Source of the DNA: Phorcus lineatus | Taxonomy: Eukaryota; Mollusca; Gastropoda; Trochida; Trochidae | Assembly (NCBI GenBank): GCA_921293015.1 | Contig: OV121088.1 | Span: 39,370,836 to 39,434,835, forward strand | Direction: 5' to 3' | DNA: 64,000 nucleotides | Shown here: piece after piece, positions 13,165 through 24,615 of the stretch | Layout of the letters: every line of letters starts with the position of its first letter | Position numbering within the stretch: the first letter of the stretch is position 1 | Position numbers and translations under genes: made by a program | The notes under the pieces: generated by a model | Database searches by the model: none | Told to the model about the DNA's origin: nothing | The model's input: only the letters and a program-made list of their open reading frames with translations

Positions 13165-14120
13165 AAAAAGCCGTTTCTACTATTTACTTTCGTTTGTGAG
13201 GAAAAACAATCATTGCCATTTACTCTGTGACTTAATTTCACAGTTTCCTAGTAATGAACGTTTTCAAACATGAAGGCATTTCACTGTTTACTTTCCTGAA
13301 GCAGTTCCATTTAAGAACATTTGATAATTAAATTCTTGGATTGATATCGTTGACAAAGTGATAAAATAGTTTCGATAAATATGAGTCTTTTGCATGCAAA
13401 CTAACTCTTCGCTGATACAATTCTAACAGATGACTTTTTCAGACATTAAAACGCGATTATCCAACTTTTTATTTAAAATATTTCATGCTTCTCCATGATA
13501 CATTTCAATTTCTCAATGAAGATTTCAATTGAAGGAACATAATTAATGAAACTAACAAAAAGCATGATCTATTAAAAATAATCTGTAAATTTGTGTGATC
13601 ATCATGATACATAGAGTATGAAACATAAAATTGTTTATTCACCTGAAGTAGTTACACTCTTGATCTAGAACTTTCAAAAGTAAATTCTAAGCTACTGCTT
13701 AAACGTTTTCCATGAAGAACGTTTTGGAAATAATAGGCAACTGTACAATTTCTCATAGTTTCTTCGTGGTTGATTTTATTTTCGTAATGAAGACTTAAAT
13801 TTTTGGATCATGCTAGTCAAACATGGCTTCAAATAATCTTGTCCATATTCACAAACCAGCCAAAAAGTGATAAAATATTTTTTATTATAAAGAAAACATT
13901 TCCTAATACGCAACTAGATAGGTAATATGATTGAAATAAGGTTTTATCTATCAGAAACCTTCTAACACTTTCAACTTGTAAAAAGTGTTGTAAAGGTGTA
14001 AATGTAATTACATTTTGTTGCCATCATCATATCAATACACTGATGTCATAACAATTTGCATCACATTGTGGAAATGGTTGTAATCGGAAAGTGTTTGTTA
14101 AACCTAACAACTGAAATCTA
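13165..14120 (+). repeat. block d, unit 1
   Basis: This matches 19310-19990. It also matches the second copy d' at 14425-15010 through 'cttaatttcacagtttc', 'gattgatatcgttgac', 'aaagtg' and 'tcaatgaag..ttcaattg'. The distal part (13900-14120) pairs with 19740-19960. Confidence 0.7.
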
Positions 14121-14398
14121 AAATATAAAACTATTTATGTCCACTGAGTTTTTAATTTTTAAAAATTCACCAGCCTTTATTCCTAGATGTATTTTGCTTA
14201 ACAAAGCAGAATGCTACAAATGTGATTTCCATAGAAACGGTTGCAAAATTTTAATTTTTCATCTGGATAACATCATGACACAATGTGTCAAAGTTAAATA
14301 TTAATGAAATAAGTCAAAACTAAACAGGAATTTAGACATTCTTGATATAATTTACGCAATTAACTGATATAAAAGATGTTCATTTATTTGCATTTATG

Positions 14399-14419
14399 TA
14401 TATATATATATATATATAA
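14399..14419. repeat. (TA)n microsatellite
   Basis: A short TA run between blocks d and d'. Confidence 0.85.
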
Positions 14420-14424
14420 CTTAC

Positions 14425-15010
14425 AATAAAGCAGTTTATACTATTTACTATGATCTACAAGGAACGAAAATATCACAGACCTCCATGAAATTATTGCGCT
14501 TTGGCATTTCCCATTACCATTTTTTTCTGCACCTTAATTTTACAGTTTCTTAAGCACAAACGTTTTCGTACTTAAAACCATTTAACTGTTTGCTTTTCTG
14601 ATGTAGTTTCACCCTAGATTTAGAACATTTAAAAGTTGAATTCTCAGATTGATATTGTTAACAAAGTGCTTAATTAATTTCAATCAATATAAAAGGACAT
14701 GAATTTTTTGTGCGCTAACTGATACACATCTACATGAAGAATGTTTTAGATAAAAAAACATGATTGTCCAACTTCTCAACACAATCAAGCTTCTTCATAA
14801 ATATTTTCATTTTCATTTATCTCAGAATTCAATTGTTGTACCATACCAGTGGACTCTCGATTCAAAAAACGTTTTAGATATTGAAAAATAAACTGATAAG
14901 AAGTGAGTATCACAATACAAACATTAAAAAGAAATGTACTCACGATTCTCCAGAAAGTGTTGATTATCAGAAACCTGCGCTCACTTTCACCCTGTATAAA
15001 GAGTCATAAA
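14425..15010 (+). repeat. block d', unit 1
   Basis: This aligns nearly end to end with 20405-20985. Shared words include 'actatttactatg', 'gctttggca', 'ttcccattaccatttttt', 'gatattgaaaaataaactga' and 'ctcactttcaccct'. It is closer to the unit 2 d' than to its own neighbour d, so the d/d' doubling predates the unit duplication. Confidence 0.8.
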
Positions 15011-15215
15011 GGTAAACTGTAAACGGACCTCATAGTTTTTTTAATCATGTAGTGGAAAAGGTTATGGATCACAATCAATGAAGTGAAAGATGTTGCCTCC
15101 GAATGATTGATACTGTCCTTAAACATTAAATTACACTTCAGTCGTGGATATTCAAATAGGAAATAGTGACCCATATGTTACCATAATGAAGGCGCCTGGG
15201 ATGGCATAAATCTGC

Positions 15216-15564
15216 AGTAATAATGATAATAATAGCTTTCTTATACCGCGCATATCCATGACAAAGCATGCTCAAAGCGCCTTGAGTATTATTACCCTGG
15301 AGGGATAGCACTCGCGCGACCGTATAGGTCTGTACTTCCCCCTTGTTCAAGTACCCATTCGTACAGCTGGGTGAACTGGGTGCAAAGTGGATGAAGTGTC
15401 TTGCCTAGGGACACAACACAGGATGAGACCAAAGTCACAAATTTTTGGTGTCTCCACCGGGATTCGAACCCAGGTCTCTGGCGTAAGAGGCAAGCAAGCT
15501 AACCACTAAACCACTGTGCTAACCACTAAACCACTGTGCTAACCACTACACCACTGTGCTCCAC
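15216..15564 (-). mobile_element. tRNA-derived SINE inserted in unit 2
   Basis: Read on the minus strand, this begins with a tRNA-like head. It has an A-box-like 'agtggttagc' and a B box 'ggttcgaatcc' (complement of 15468-15478). A conserved central body follows ('ggcaagacacttcatcc', 'cacccagctgtacgaatggg', 'caaggcgctttgag', 'gcgcggtataa'), ending in an A/T-rich triplet tail ('tattattatcattatta'). The body resembles the conserved central domains of broadly distributed metazoan SINE superfamilies such as MetaSINE; that naming is from memory and unverified. 'cagtaa' flanks both ends and matches the unduplicated site at 8.27 kb, consistent with a target-site duplication. A 70-codon minus-strand ORF here is a by-product. 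Confidence 0.85.
15501..15560 (-). repeat. 20-bp triplication at the SINE 5' end
   Basis: Three adjacent 20-bp units read aaccactaaaccactgtgct, with one substitution in the third. They triplicate the first bases of the tRNA-like head, just outside the A box. Confidence 0.95.
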
Positions 15565-16189
15565 ACAGTAAGGTAAATTATGGCGAAGCTAATGACATGA
15601 TCATGTTAGAAGATGTATTGTCCCATATTAGTTAGGATTAACCGTTATCCGCCCTTATACCTATACGGTAAGTCATAGTAATATATACACTTAAGTTACT
15701 TCATAATCAATGTCATATCTATTCAATAATTTAAAATGCCAGTTATAATTGTTATTCATCGTATTCAGCTGATACTGTTCATCATGAAATAAATGCATCA
15801 TCTGATTTATCCAAGAACACGTTTTGAGGCTCAATTGCGTCATATTCACCGTCATCTTCCGTTATTCATCGGGAATTATTACGGGGTATTTAGATTGTTT
15901 GATATTAGATTTCATTTCCTATAATTCATTCACTCAACAGGACTTGAAATTGCAGGTTACATTGGTTTAGCTGGTGTTCAGTGGCTTAAATTGAAAGAAC
16001 TCTGTTCAGCAAACAAAACTATCAGACTTGTGTGTCAAAGTATCATTTTCGTCTTAGGTTTTCAAATATGACTGTCATTAGTCAACTATGTTTCTGTTTC
16101 TATTCAGGAGCATCAAAACAAATTAATTATTTCGACATCAATCACACTAGTTCAAATGAAATTTTTACACATAAATGAATGTATAAAGC

Positions 16190-16830
16190 CGCTGTCCATT
16201 ACACTTCATTTCACGTCGGCAAATAAACTCTCTTGTCTGAAGATAAAACAAGTGAAACCAATACAAAATCAAAGGGCTTAAAGCCATCAAATACCGGCAA
16301 TGATCAGTGTCAATGCCCATTGCCTGAAGATCGATGTGACCCAGTCCGAGTGCGATGGGCTTTACGGTAGTTGGTTACTCTGTATGCCAGGTGGACACTG
16401 TCCAGCTTTAAGTGACCATCGGAGATCGGTTTGCCTTGATCGTTATAATTCAGACTCTTCAATCGGAAAATTGTCCCACATGTACACATCTGTCGTGCGT
16501 CGTTGAACTTGTATTGGTCTAAGACAGACCTGGAATAGTTTATCTGCGACAAAGGCTTTCATGAGATTCTACATGTTTGGTGTTTTTGGAAATAATATTG
16601 TTGCCTTACTCATTGAGATGTTTAAGAAAGGGATTGAAGAAAATTGGCCGCCCTTGTCCAGCTAATTACCTCATCAAGAGAGATCAAGAAGCTGATTGAC
16701 TATCAATATCACATCACATTGGATGATGGACTTGTATGTTGCTGACCTTGCAGATTTTCAAAAAAGCTGATTGTTAGAATTTGTTTCGAAGGAAGAAGCA
16801 CGTAATTTAAAAAAAAAACTTCATCAAATT
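16190..16830 (+). repeat. block a core, copy B
   Basis: The hallmark is at 16352-16366. It aligns throughout with copies A2 and C, ending at 'ttgcagattttcaaaaaa'. An 80-codon minus-strand frame (16310-16552) and a 68-codon plus frame overlap it. The minus frame shares an alignable peptide with copy C (about 21854-22126 minus), including GTIFRL, SLN, DSV and VTNYRKA. Differences between copies are not concentrated at third codon positions, so coding use is not supported. Confidence 0.75.
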
Positions 16831-17702
16831 GTGTTTTGTATTTTGGGGACTTATGAAAAGCTAAGAATTGTACTGAAAAGATTTAAAACTCAGAACAAAT
16901 TTTCAGAATTTTAATTTAAATATATATTAAATTTTCATAAATATATTTTACACAATAACGAAAATCTATTTTATAATTATCTATACCTATACTATCTCTA
17001 CCATAAACTTATTATCCATAATTCTACACTGTATACTCTGGCCCCTTCATAGGCCCGACCCGAAACATTTATATATTACCTCCTTTTGTGGGACTTTAAT
17101 CCAATCAGCTGTCTCAAGTGACTTTAATCATGACACACCTCCTATCCTAGTTTTAAACAATCCTGCGGGCGCCGGTAAAATTGGTTTTGTAATATATAAG
17201 TTATCGGATTTAGCTAGGAACACAGTATGATATATATAATTTTATTGCCCCTGGTTAAGCATAGCTAATCCGACTCCTATTCAGAAAAAATTTAAACAAG
17301 TTATATTACTGATTAATTAAGAAAAGATGGAGAATTCATTCATTTCCCTTGGTGTGTTTGCTTGTTCTAAATTTCAAAATTGAGATCATTTTGTGCTCAC
17401 TATAATTGAATGTTGTATTGACGAGGATTTCAGTGAGTGCTAAAAACACTCTCGGCGCTAAAACAGGATCACTTTGGCAAACAGTTTGATGTGTAGTTAA
17501 CACTGGTACTAAGCACAAGGCGGGTCATGATGTAGACGTCTATTTGTAGTAATGATCAAGTAGATCAAGTCGTATTCGATTGGCTGATGGAAGATGGTTG
17601 GAAGCAAAGGGAGGTAATAAAAAGTGTCATTTGTCAAAAAACAACAACAAAGAAAAGGTATTCTTTGGGGTAGAATTCAGAACTCTAAATTTCTTTCTCT
17701 TT
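16831..17702. other. spacer between blocks a and b, unit 2
   Basis: No gene is seen. The piece at about 17035-17180 is richer in C than its surroundings and has no counterpart in unit 1, so it may be a private insertion of unknown identity. Confidence 0.4.
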
Positions 17703-18690
17703 CAAGATTATTTGGTATTAAACTCTGTTGAAAATGTGTTGAACTTTCTTTTGCTCATGAGTGTATATATTATTTTTTTATGTCAGCATGTCTACTACTA
17801 TATTGATCGTAGGGTATATATTATTCATGGTCATTGCTGTATTTAGAAAGATAAGTCATTGACGAGAAGTTTCACCTTAACATTCTGATATTCTACCATA
17901 AGAACATATAAATATTATGACACTTGATATATTCGATCTCCTAATTCATAACGAAAAACCACATCACCATTAAATGCTTCCCTATATTTATGAACAGTTA
18001 TAAATAAAAAAAATTATAATCATATGACATAAATACCTATGACAACTGTCATCACACCTACCGATACATTGATACATTCGTAAACTCCAGCTAAAACGTT
18101 CATCCTTTAGCCAAATTTACACAATTGGCTGATTTAAAATGTTATATAAGCTATTTTGGGGTGATAAATCAATTTCCAAATTATTTTATGTTATCGAATG
18201 ATAAAAATCAAATTAGATTAAAGGTGTGGAATTGAAGTACAGCTTTTCCAATTTTGGTAAAAGATTTTGACTTATTTCACCTGTGAATGGGTACTGATAT
18301 GTGTTTGGTACCAAATCGGGCAATCCCTGATTTATCTCAGAGAGGATAACTTGTGATGATGATTGCAGTATACAAACATCACCAGAAAGTAAAAATAGCA
18401 TCTAACAGGGGCTATTGATTCAACTTCACTTGAAGAAAGTTTTCCCGCATTTGTAAGGAGAAAAGCATCAATAAAGAAAACTTGATGGAAAGTTCTTGCA
18501 TGTGAAATCACACGATTTACTTGGTCTTGTAAGTGTTTGTTTGCGTTTTGTGTCTCTTTGTATTCACTGATTAGTTAAATTTCAATTCAAAGAAAAGTAC
18601 AAACAGAATCTTGTGAAATTACAAAGTCTATAGGATGTTTAAGATTTACGCGATCTCAGTTTATCTTGTGTGTTAGATCAAAGTGGTTTT
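17703..18690 (+). repeat. block b, unit 2
   Basis: This aligns with 10941-11880 through 'gaaaatgtgttgaa', 'gggtatatattattcat', 'ttgctgtatttagaaag', 'tccaattttggtaaaag' and 'aacaggggctatt'. It continues past the unit 1 (TA)n site into 'aatttcaattcaaagaaaa', which is shared with unit 3. Confidence 0.8.
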
Positions 18691-19309
18691 TTTCTTCAGT
18701 TTTTCAGTTACTCATTTTTGACACAAATATCCTTAGACGTTGAACAAGTGTTCATTGTGGTTAATAGAACGTTTTTGTTATAAAGTGATCGCTATTTTTG
18801 TTGTAAGTGATTCAACGTTTGGTAAATGACCTCAGGAGATGACGAAATCTATTGTTTATTTTGTAATAATAATAAACGTATTGTATATCTATTATTAAAT
18901 TTGATAACATGATCAGCAAAAACTGCAAAAGAAGAGATGGTTTTCTGTCTTAGCTATATATACTGCCATTATTCTTTATATTTTATGTTAAATTAAATAG
19001 AGAATAAATTACAATATGAGAAAAAAACTAAACAAGTAATTCAGCTTTATTTCTACAAGCTTTTTATAACAAGTATCTAGAGAAAGAAATCAACATATTC
19101 CATTCAATCATGACACTTACATTTGTGAACTTTTTAAGTCCAACCTAATCCGTGGTAAGCTACATCATTTATGACTATGTACATCACGTTTTCATGTTGA
19201 ATTCGTTATTCAGCTGCTTCTTCAAGAAACTTGGCTAAATGATATCAAAGTTCAAGGTCGTTGTTATAATAAAGTTTGATTATCCATCACAATCGACATA
19301 CCAGCACAT
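18691..19309. other. spacer b-d, unit 2, with the block c deletion point
   Basis: 19020-19195 matches 12010-12195 ('aattcagtttatttct', 'atccgtggtaagctacatca' and similar). Block c, which follows in units 1 and 3, is absent and block d begins about 115 bases later. Confidence 0.55.
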
Positions 19310-19990
19310 TAGTTCATTTCAGACATATTTAGACGTATGAACTTCTCTCCCCTCCCATTTAATACTTTTCAGAACATGAATTTTTTTTATACATAAAACG
19401 ATTTGACAGCTTACTTTCTTGATGAGGTTGCACTGAAGAGCATTTGATAATTAAACTCCTTCATTGATGTTGTGTAAGAATGCTTTCGACTAATTGTACC
19501 AAGCTTTGTGAGAAAGAGAAAACACAAATTGCAACTGCCCAAATTTTAATAGCAGATGTACAAAGCCTACTCGTAATGACTAAGTGCTCAGACTATTTCC
19601 ACGAGAAAAAAAGGGAATTTAAAATGTAACAAACGTCAAAAACTCAGTTGATTTATATAGCTTTCTCAGTATCGAAAAATCAGCAAAAAAGATACATAAT
19701 ATTCACGATAAAAATAACAACTAAAAACGATTGTGATACGCAAAGCTGTTCATTCCAGTATCTACAAAGATTAATACGATTGAAATAAACTTGAAATATT
19801 AGACTCCTGCTTTAAGTTTCACCCTGTTAAACATTTTGTGAAGTTTTGACGTAATTGTAGTTTGCTGCCATCATTGGAATCGAATTGCTGAAATGGTTAT
19901 TTACCAGGAAATGTTTGTGAAATGATATTTCTTGACAACAAGGTTTTGGATTTTGATTGAGTTTTTTAAAATATAAGTGTTGAAACTTCA
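19310..19990 (+). repeat. block d, unit 2
   Basis: This aligns with 13200-14120 through 'gcatttgataattaaa', 'gattgaaataa' and 'gaaatggtt'. It is more diverged and shorter than its unit 1 partner. Confidence 0.6.
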
Positions 19991-20404
19991 CATTTGAAAC
20001 TATATTTGTCGGCCGAGGAAGATAAGAAAGCCAGACTTTATGAATCTTTAAATCTTATCATCTTATGACCATTAGCAAATTAGCAAATTTGAATTATCCA
20101 TTCGGACAAACATTCAAACACTTGGACGAAGATTCAAGCACATCCTGTCATTTCATATTTTAACGTGGTATTTTCCCATCCATCTCACTTGATACTTTTC
20201 AGGAACATGTTTCTTTTTAAAGTTAAAAACCAAACGCTTATTGAATTTGTCAAAAATAAAACACCAGGTATTTAAACATTTTAACAAATAAAGAAATATT
20301 AAAGCAAATATTCGTTTACTTAGATCCTCAGCATTTTACTGATTGATGAGTTAAGCATTGGTCATCTTAAAAAAATACATATATAATAAATACTCTCTAT
20401 ATAA
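19991..20404. other. spacer between d and d', unit 2
   Basis: AT-rich, with no gene or recognised repeat. Confidence 0.5.
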
Positions 20405-20985
20405 TAAATAGTTAATACTATTTACTATGGTTTACGAGGAAGGAAAATCTCAGACCTACATGAAATCATTGAGCTTTGGCACTTCCCATTACCATTTTTT
20501 CTGCACCTTAATTTCACAGTTTCTTAGGCACGAACGTTTTCGCACTTGAAACCATTTAATTGTTTGCTGTTCTGATGATATTGCACTCTAGATCTGGAAC
20601 ATTTACAAGTGGAATTCTTAGATTGATATCGTTGACAAAGTGTTTAAAGTATTCAAGGACATGGGGTCTTTGTGTGCTAACCTGCTCTTCACTGATCTAA
20701 CTGAAGACTTTTTGGATACAAAAATGCGATTGTCCAACTTTTAATAGCAAATATACCAAGTTACTTCATCATAACTTTAATTTTTTCAATGAAGAATTCA
20801 ATTGTTGTGCCATAGTAGTGGATGCCCGATTGAATAAACTTTAGATATTGAAAAATAAACTGATGTGATGTGAGGTTCACAATACAAATATTGAAAACTA
20901 CTGAAAGATTGTCATTCCAGTGTTGATCATCGCAGACCTGCTCTCACTTTCACCCTATAAAATTATCAACTGTAAACTGACCTCT
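20405..20985 (+). repeat. block d', unit 2
   Basis: This is the counterpart of 14425-15010, with long runs of identity such as 'cttcccattaccattttt', 'gattgtccaactt' and 'gatattgaaaaataaactga'. Confidence 0.8.
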
Positions 20986-21759
20986 TCACAATTTAATTCT
21001 TAAATTTTTGGAATATATTAACAAAATGATACTCTATGCCAACATCGGTTTGCAAAATAAAAAACGTAGATTTAACAGATGACATTCAAATTATAAGCTT
21101 ATAGATAAATTACTTTCTGTATCGAACCCTTGCTTTCAATCAGCCCTTCTCCTTGATATTATGCGTATCTGTTAATTCCGTGTACATTGTGCTGTATCGT
21201 TATCCCAGTTAAGAATGTTAAATGTTCACGGCTTAAGGATACATTGTCAATGCTTCACTGCTTTTGGAGTAATACTTCGTTCTCTGAGAACTGTTGATTA
21301 ATTTGCAGCTTTTGCAGATGACTTTGATTGTGTACTGTCAACTCTTTCCTTATGGTTATATCATTCATTAAAATACAATGTAGCTAGTACACAAATATAT
21401 CACATGTCTATTTGTGTACTCGTTAAAATTGATAAGTGATCCTTGTGAACTTCTATATATTTATGATTTATGTTAAGCTTATGACAATAAAGTAGACACA
21501 AAATCTATTTTTCTGTTTTTCTAGAGGTAGCAAATAAAATACGATTGGAATGAAATGTGTTATTTCAATTACGAAACCGGCAACAACACATATTTTGCAT
21601 CGATAAATTTTTTGCAATAATTTCATGATTTACAAGATTCAGTAAGTTAAGAAAAGTGTATTTTGATATTACTCTCCAATCAAAGGAAAGTATCGGAGAA
21701 TCTACATTGTGGTTAACAATTTTCACTGTTACTATTCATTCATGTTTTAGCTGGTCCAT
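20986..21759. other. spacer before unit 3
   Basis: No gene is seen. The 5' half of block a, present in units 1 and 2, could not be found here. Confidence 0.5.
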
Positions 21760-21899
21760 CAAAACATGAAATGCAGTGACATCAAACAAACAGGTCCTCA
21801 TACAATGATCCCTTTATTCAAAGCAAATAGTCAGTTTCCATTATACTTATATTTTACATGTAAACATGCTCGCCGGGAGAGAGACACTGAAACCGATAG

Positions 21900-22440
21900 A
21901 GCACCAATGACATTAAACCCATCTCATACTGCCAATGATCTGTGTCTATTGTCAATAGCCTGCAGATTGATGTAGACCTGGTCCGAACGCTGGGGGCTTT
22001 ACGGTAGTTGGTCACTTTGTATGCAAGTTGGACACTGTCCGGCTTTATATGACCATCGAAGATCAATTTGCCTCGATCGCTACAATTCAGACTCCTCAAT
22101 CGGAAAATTGTCCCCAATTGGCACATCTGTCGTGCGTCTTTGAGCTTCTATTGGCTTAGGGCAGACCTGGAATAGTTTGATCTGCGACAGAGGCTTTTAT
22201 GAGAATTTACATGTTTGGTGCTGTTGGAAATAATATCGTTGCCTCGCTCATTGAGGTGTTTAAGCAAGGGATAGGAGAAAATTGGCGGTCTTTGTCCAGC
22301 TAATTACCTCGTTAGGAGAGATCAGGAAGCTGATTGACTATCAATATCACATCACATCGGATGATGGGCTTTAATTGCGAACTTGCATGTTGCTGATCTT
22401 GCATTTTTTTAAGAAAGGAAAAAGTTTCAGATTCCTCCGT
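21900..22440 (+). repeat. block a core, copy C
   Basis: The hallmark is at 21997-22011. It aligns with A2 and B as far as 'catgttgctgatcttgca'. The 90-codon minus-strand frame at 21854-22126 is the longest open frame in any copy. Read on the minus strand there is also an acceptor-like 'attccag' at about 22172. Stops in the alternative frames and indels in the other copies argue against a functional exon. Confidence 0.75.
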
Positions 22441-22918
22441 CAGGATGAAGCGCTTAATTATTTTGAAAATGCACAATGACATGGTTTAGCTAGATATTTA
22501 TATGAAGCTATAATAGGAATAACGACAGTAAACTAATAGAGATATACATTTGACAAATTAGGGTGAATAAATGATGGAGAAATTAAAATTAAAGCATAAG
22601 CACACACAAGAAGTGTTTTAACCTCATACCTTACTTATTGGATTATGGATTTTATTATTCGTTACTGAAGAGGTTGTTTATAATGTTACACCTTTCAACC
22701 TGGATGACACATGAACTTTGAACATTCTTTTGAATGTTCCGAAAATTGATTTTTGTTTTCATGTTAAGATATTCCCAAAGGCTGGAAGTATAATGGGAAT
22801 AGTTAAATTGTACATGCTTTTTTTTAGCAATTCTAAAATGACCATTTGAGCAGTGCTTCATATATAAAAAAACCCCAAATATTTATTATAATAATTTGTA
22901 AATTGATAAAAGTGCTAC

Positions 22919-22973
22919 TAAATAATAATAATAATAATAACAATAATAAAAAATAATAATAACAACTTGGTAT
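22919..22973. repeat. (AAT)n-rich microsatellite
   Basis: Imperfect AAT/ATA triplet run interrupted by 'caa' and poly-A. Confidence 0.9.
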
Positions 22974-23283
22974 TTAATAGCGGTATAGTTACTGCTCAGA
23001 AGCGCTCATGAATCTGCGCAAACATTAGGAACAGCTAAGAATATACATAGGATGAATAGAAGAGTCACCTTGGTTAGAAAGCAATCTCATAAACTGACCG
23101 TGACATCGAAACAGTGTATAAACCTCTTATTTACTGTATAAACTTGATTGTTATCATACTTGATAGATATTACTTTCTGCACTAGGAAAATATATGAAAC
23201 ACATGAATCCATATTTGTTATTAGGTTATTAAAGATGTCAATATCACTTTTCCTTCTGAATGGACCGTTAGACAAAAAACTTT
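22974..23283. other. spacer a-b, unit 3
   Basis: Overlapping short frames on both strands (23087-23363) have no motif. No gene is called. Confidence 0.5.
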
Positions 23284-24000
23284 ATATACAACTCACACGA
23301 CCAGTGGCCTGGCGTAACAGCGACCCATTCATTCATTCTTACAGTTATACTGCCCAGTCATAAATTGTTTAGTCATAAATAGTTCGATTTACGCCAAATG
23401 TACACAGCTGTCCGACTTGAAATCCTACATTAGAAAGTTTGGCCAATAATTAAATTTTCCAAATGATTTCGTGCTATCGAAATGATAGAAATCAAATTAG
23501 ATTACCATTCTGGAATAGAAGTAGAGGTTTTCCAATTTTTGTAAAAGCGTCAAAACTTAATTAAGATTTTGACTTATTTCACCTCTGTAAGGGTACTGAT
23601 ATTTGTTTAAATTTGGTACGGGATCGGACGTTCCTGATTTAGCCCAGAGCGGATGAGTTATGAAGATAATCGTGTTATACAAACTAGAAACTTTCAGTTA
23701 CTTTAAGGATCATCATCAAAGAGTACAAGCTGAGTTTTCACAGGGGCTATTCATTCAACTTAACAAAAGTTTTCACACAATTGTATGAAGAAAAAAAATC
23801 AAGAATGAAAACTTGAGGGAAACTTGTTGCGTGAGAAAAAATACAATTTACTTAGCCGTTGTGAGGTCGATGCTCGAGGTTTTTGTCTATTTGTGTCCAC
23901 AGATTTGTTCAATTTCAATTCAAAGAAAATTACAAACAGAAGCTTGTGAAATTACAATCTCTGTGCTGGATGTTTTAGAATTAATGGGGCTCTCACTCTC
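23284..24000 (+). repeat. block b, unit 3
   Basis: From about 23385 this aligns closely with 11375 and 18105 onward: 'atttacgccaaatgtacaca', 'gatagaaatcaaatta', 'cttaattaagattttgactt', 'caggggctattcattcaact' and 'caaagaaaattacaaacaga'. The 63-codon frame at 23813-24004 is a by-product. Confidence 0.8.
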
Positions 24001-24181
24001 CTAAATGGTTATCTTCATGTCATTCTTTACTTTTTTAGTGAATCTGTTTTCTTTTCATTCAACATGGCAAGTAATTGAATGTTGCGGTTATGGGAGATTG
24101 TTATGCATTAGATGGTGATACAATGACTACATTTAAACGTAAAAGTAGGATTGAATGATTCAACATAAGAAAAATTACAGT

Positions 24182-24275
24182 TTACCTTTACTTTAATACT
24201 GTAAATGTCAATACTAGGAAACTTCAAATTACCTTTACTTTAATACTGTAAATGTCAATACTAGGAAACTTCAAA
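24182..24275. repeat. exact 47-bp tandem duplication
   Basis: Two adjacent 47-bp units, starting at 24182 and 24229 with 'ttacctttactttaatactg', are identical as far as I can read. This implies a recent event compared with the surrounding diverged blocks. Confidence 0.95.
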
Positions 24276-24464
24276 TTTGTGATATTTGATACGTATGGGT
24301 TGTTCATATGCCTTTAAGGGGTTAAATCTCCGGGGTGCAAAAATGTGTCGGATTTTCGACCAAACACTTTTCCGAAATGTTGGTCCTGTATTCTTATTCG
24401 AGTGTGATTCATGAAAAAAAGACATATTACGCTTAGAACAGAAATGATTTAGTTAACATACTTA

Positions 24465-24615
24465 TAGGATATCAAACGAGCTTCCCCTTTCATATCAACT
24501 TTATGTCCCAAGTGAAATAATTTTGCTTTGTCACGAGCCTTGGCGAGTGACAAAACAAAATTATTTCACGAGGGACATAAGCTTGATATGAAAGGGGAAC
24601 GAGTTTTGTATCCTA
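24465..24615. mobile_element. 150-bp near-perfect palindrome (foldback MITE)
   Basis: The arms of about 70 bases start and end with taggata and tatccta. They pair almost throughout: 'cttcccctttcatatca' with 'tgatatgaaaggggaa', 'ttatgtccc' with 'gggacataa', and 'gtgaaataattttg' with 'caaaattatttcac'. Only a few bases separate the arms at the centre ('gagccttggcgag'). It encodes nothing. Its length, symmetry and isolation inside block spacer b-c of unit 3 suggest a non-autonomous foldback transposon inserted after duplication. Confidence 0.85.

Larger units (their letters stand above)
8200..15150 (+). repeat. tandem segmental duplication, unit 1 (a-b-c-d-d')
   Basis: This stretch of about 6.95 kb aligns colinearly, in direct orientation, with 15.16-21.0 kb (unit 2) and in part with 21.76-27.06 kb (unit 3). 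The order of similar blocks is a (8200-9850), b (10941-11880), c (12200-12520), d (13165-14120) and d' (14425-15010). Between blocks similarity fades or is interrupted by indels. No intact gene lies within it. It is best read as old, diverged tandem duplication of intergenic or intronic DNA. Confidence 0.75.
15155..15960 (+). repeat. block a, 5' part, unit 2 (SINE-interrupted)
   Basis: This pairs with 8200-8690. The match runs to 'ctgcagtaata' at about 15211-15221, is interrupted by the SINE, then resumes at 'gcgaagctaatg' (about 15583). Confidence 0.8.
15155..21000 (+). repeat. tandem segmental duplication, unit 2 (a-b-d-d', c deleted)
   Basis: The blocks are a (15155-16830, with a SINE inside), b (17703-18690), d (19310-19990) and d' (20405-20985). 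Block order and orientation match unit 1. The join at about 19.2-19.3 kb lacks block c while both neighbours are present, which indicates a local deletion after duplication. Confidence 0.75.

Noticed and set aside
15455..15520. Possible tRNA gene (A-box and B-box on the minus strand)
   Set aside because: It continues into a conserved SINE body and a triplet tail, so it is a SINE head rather than a tRNA.
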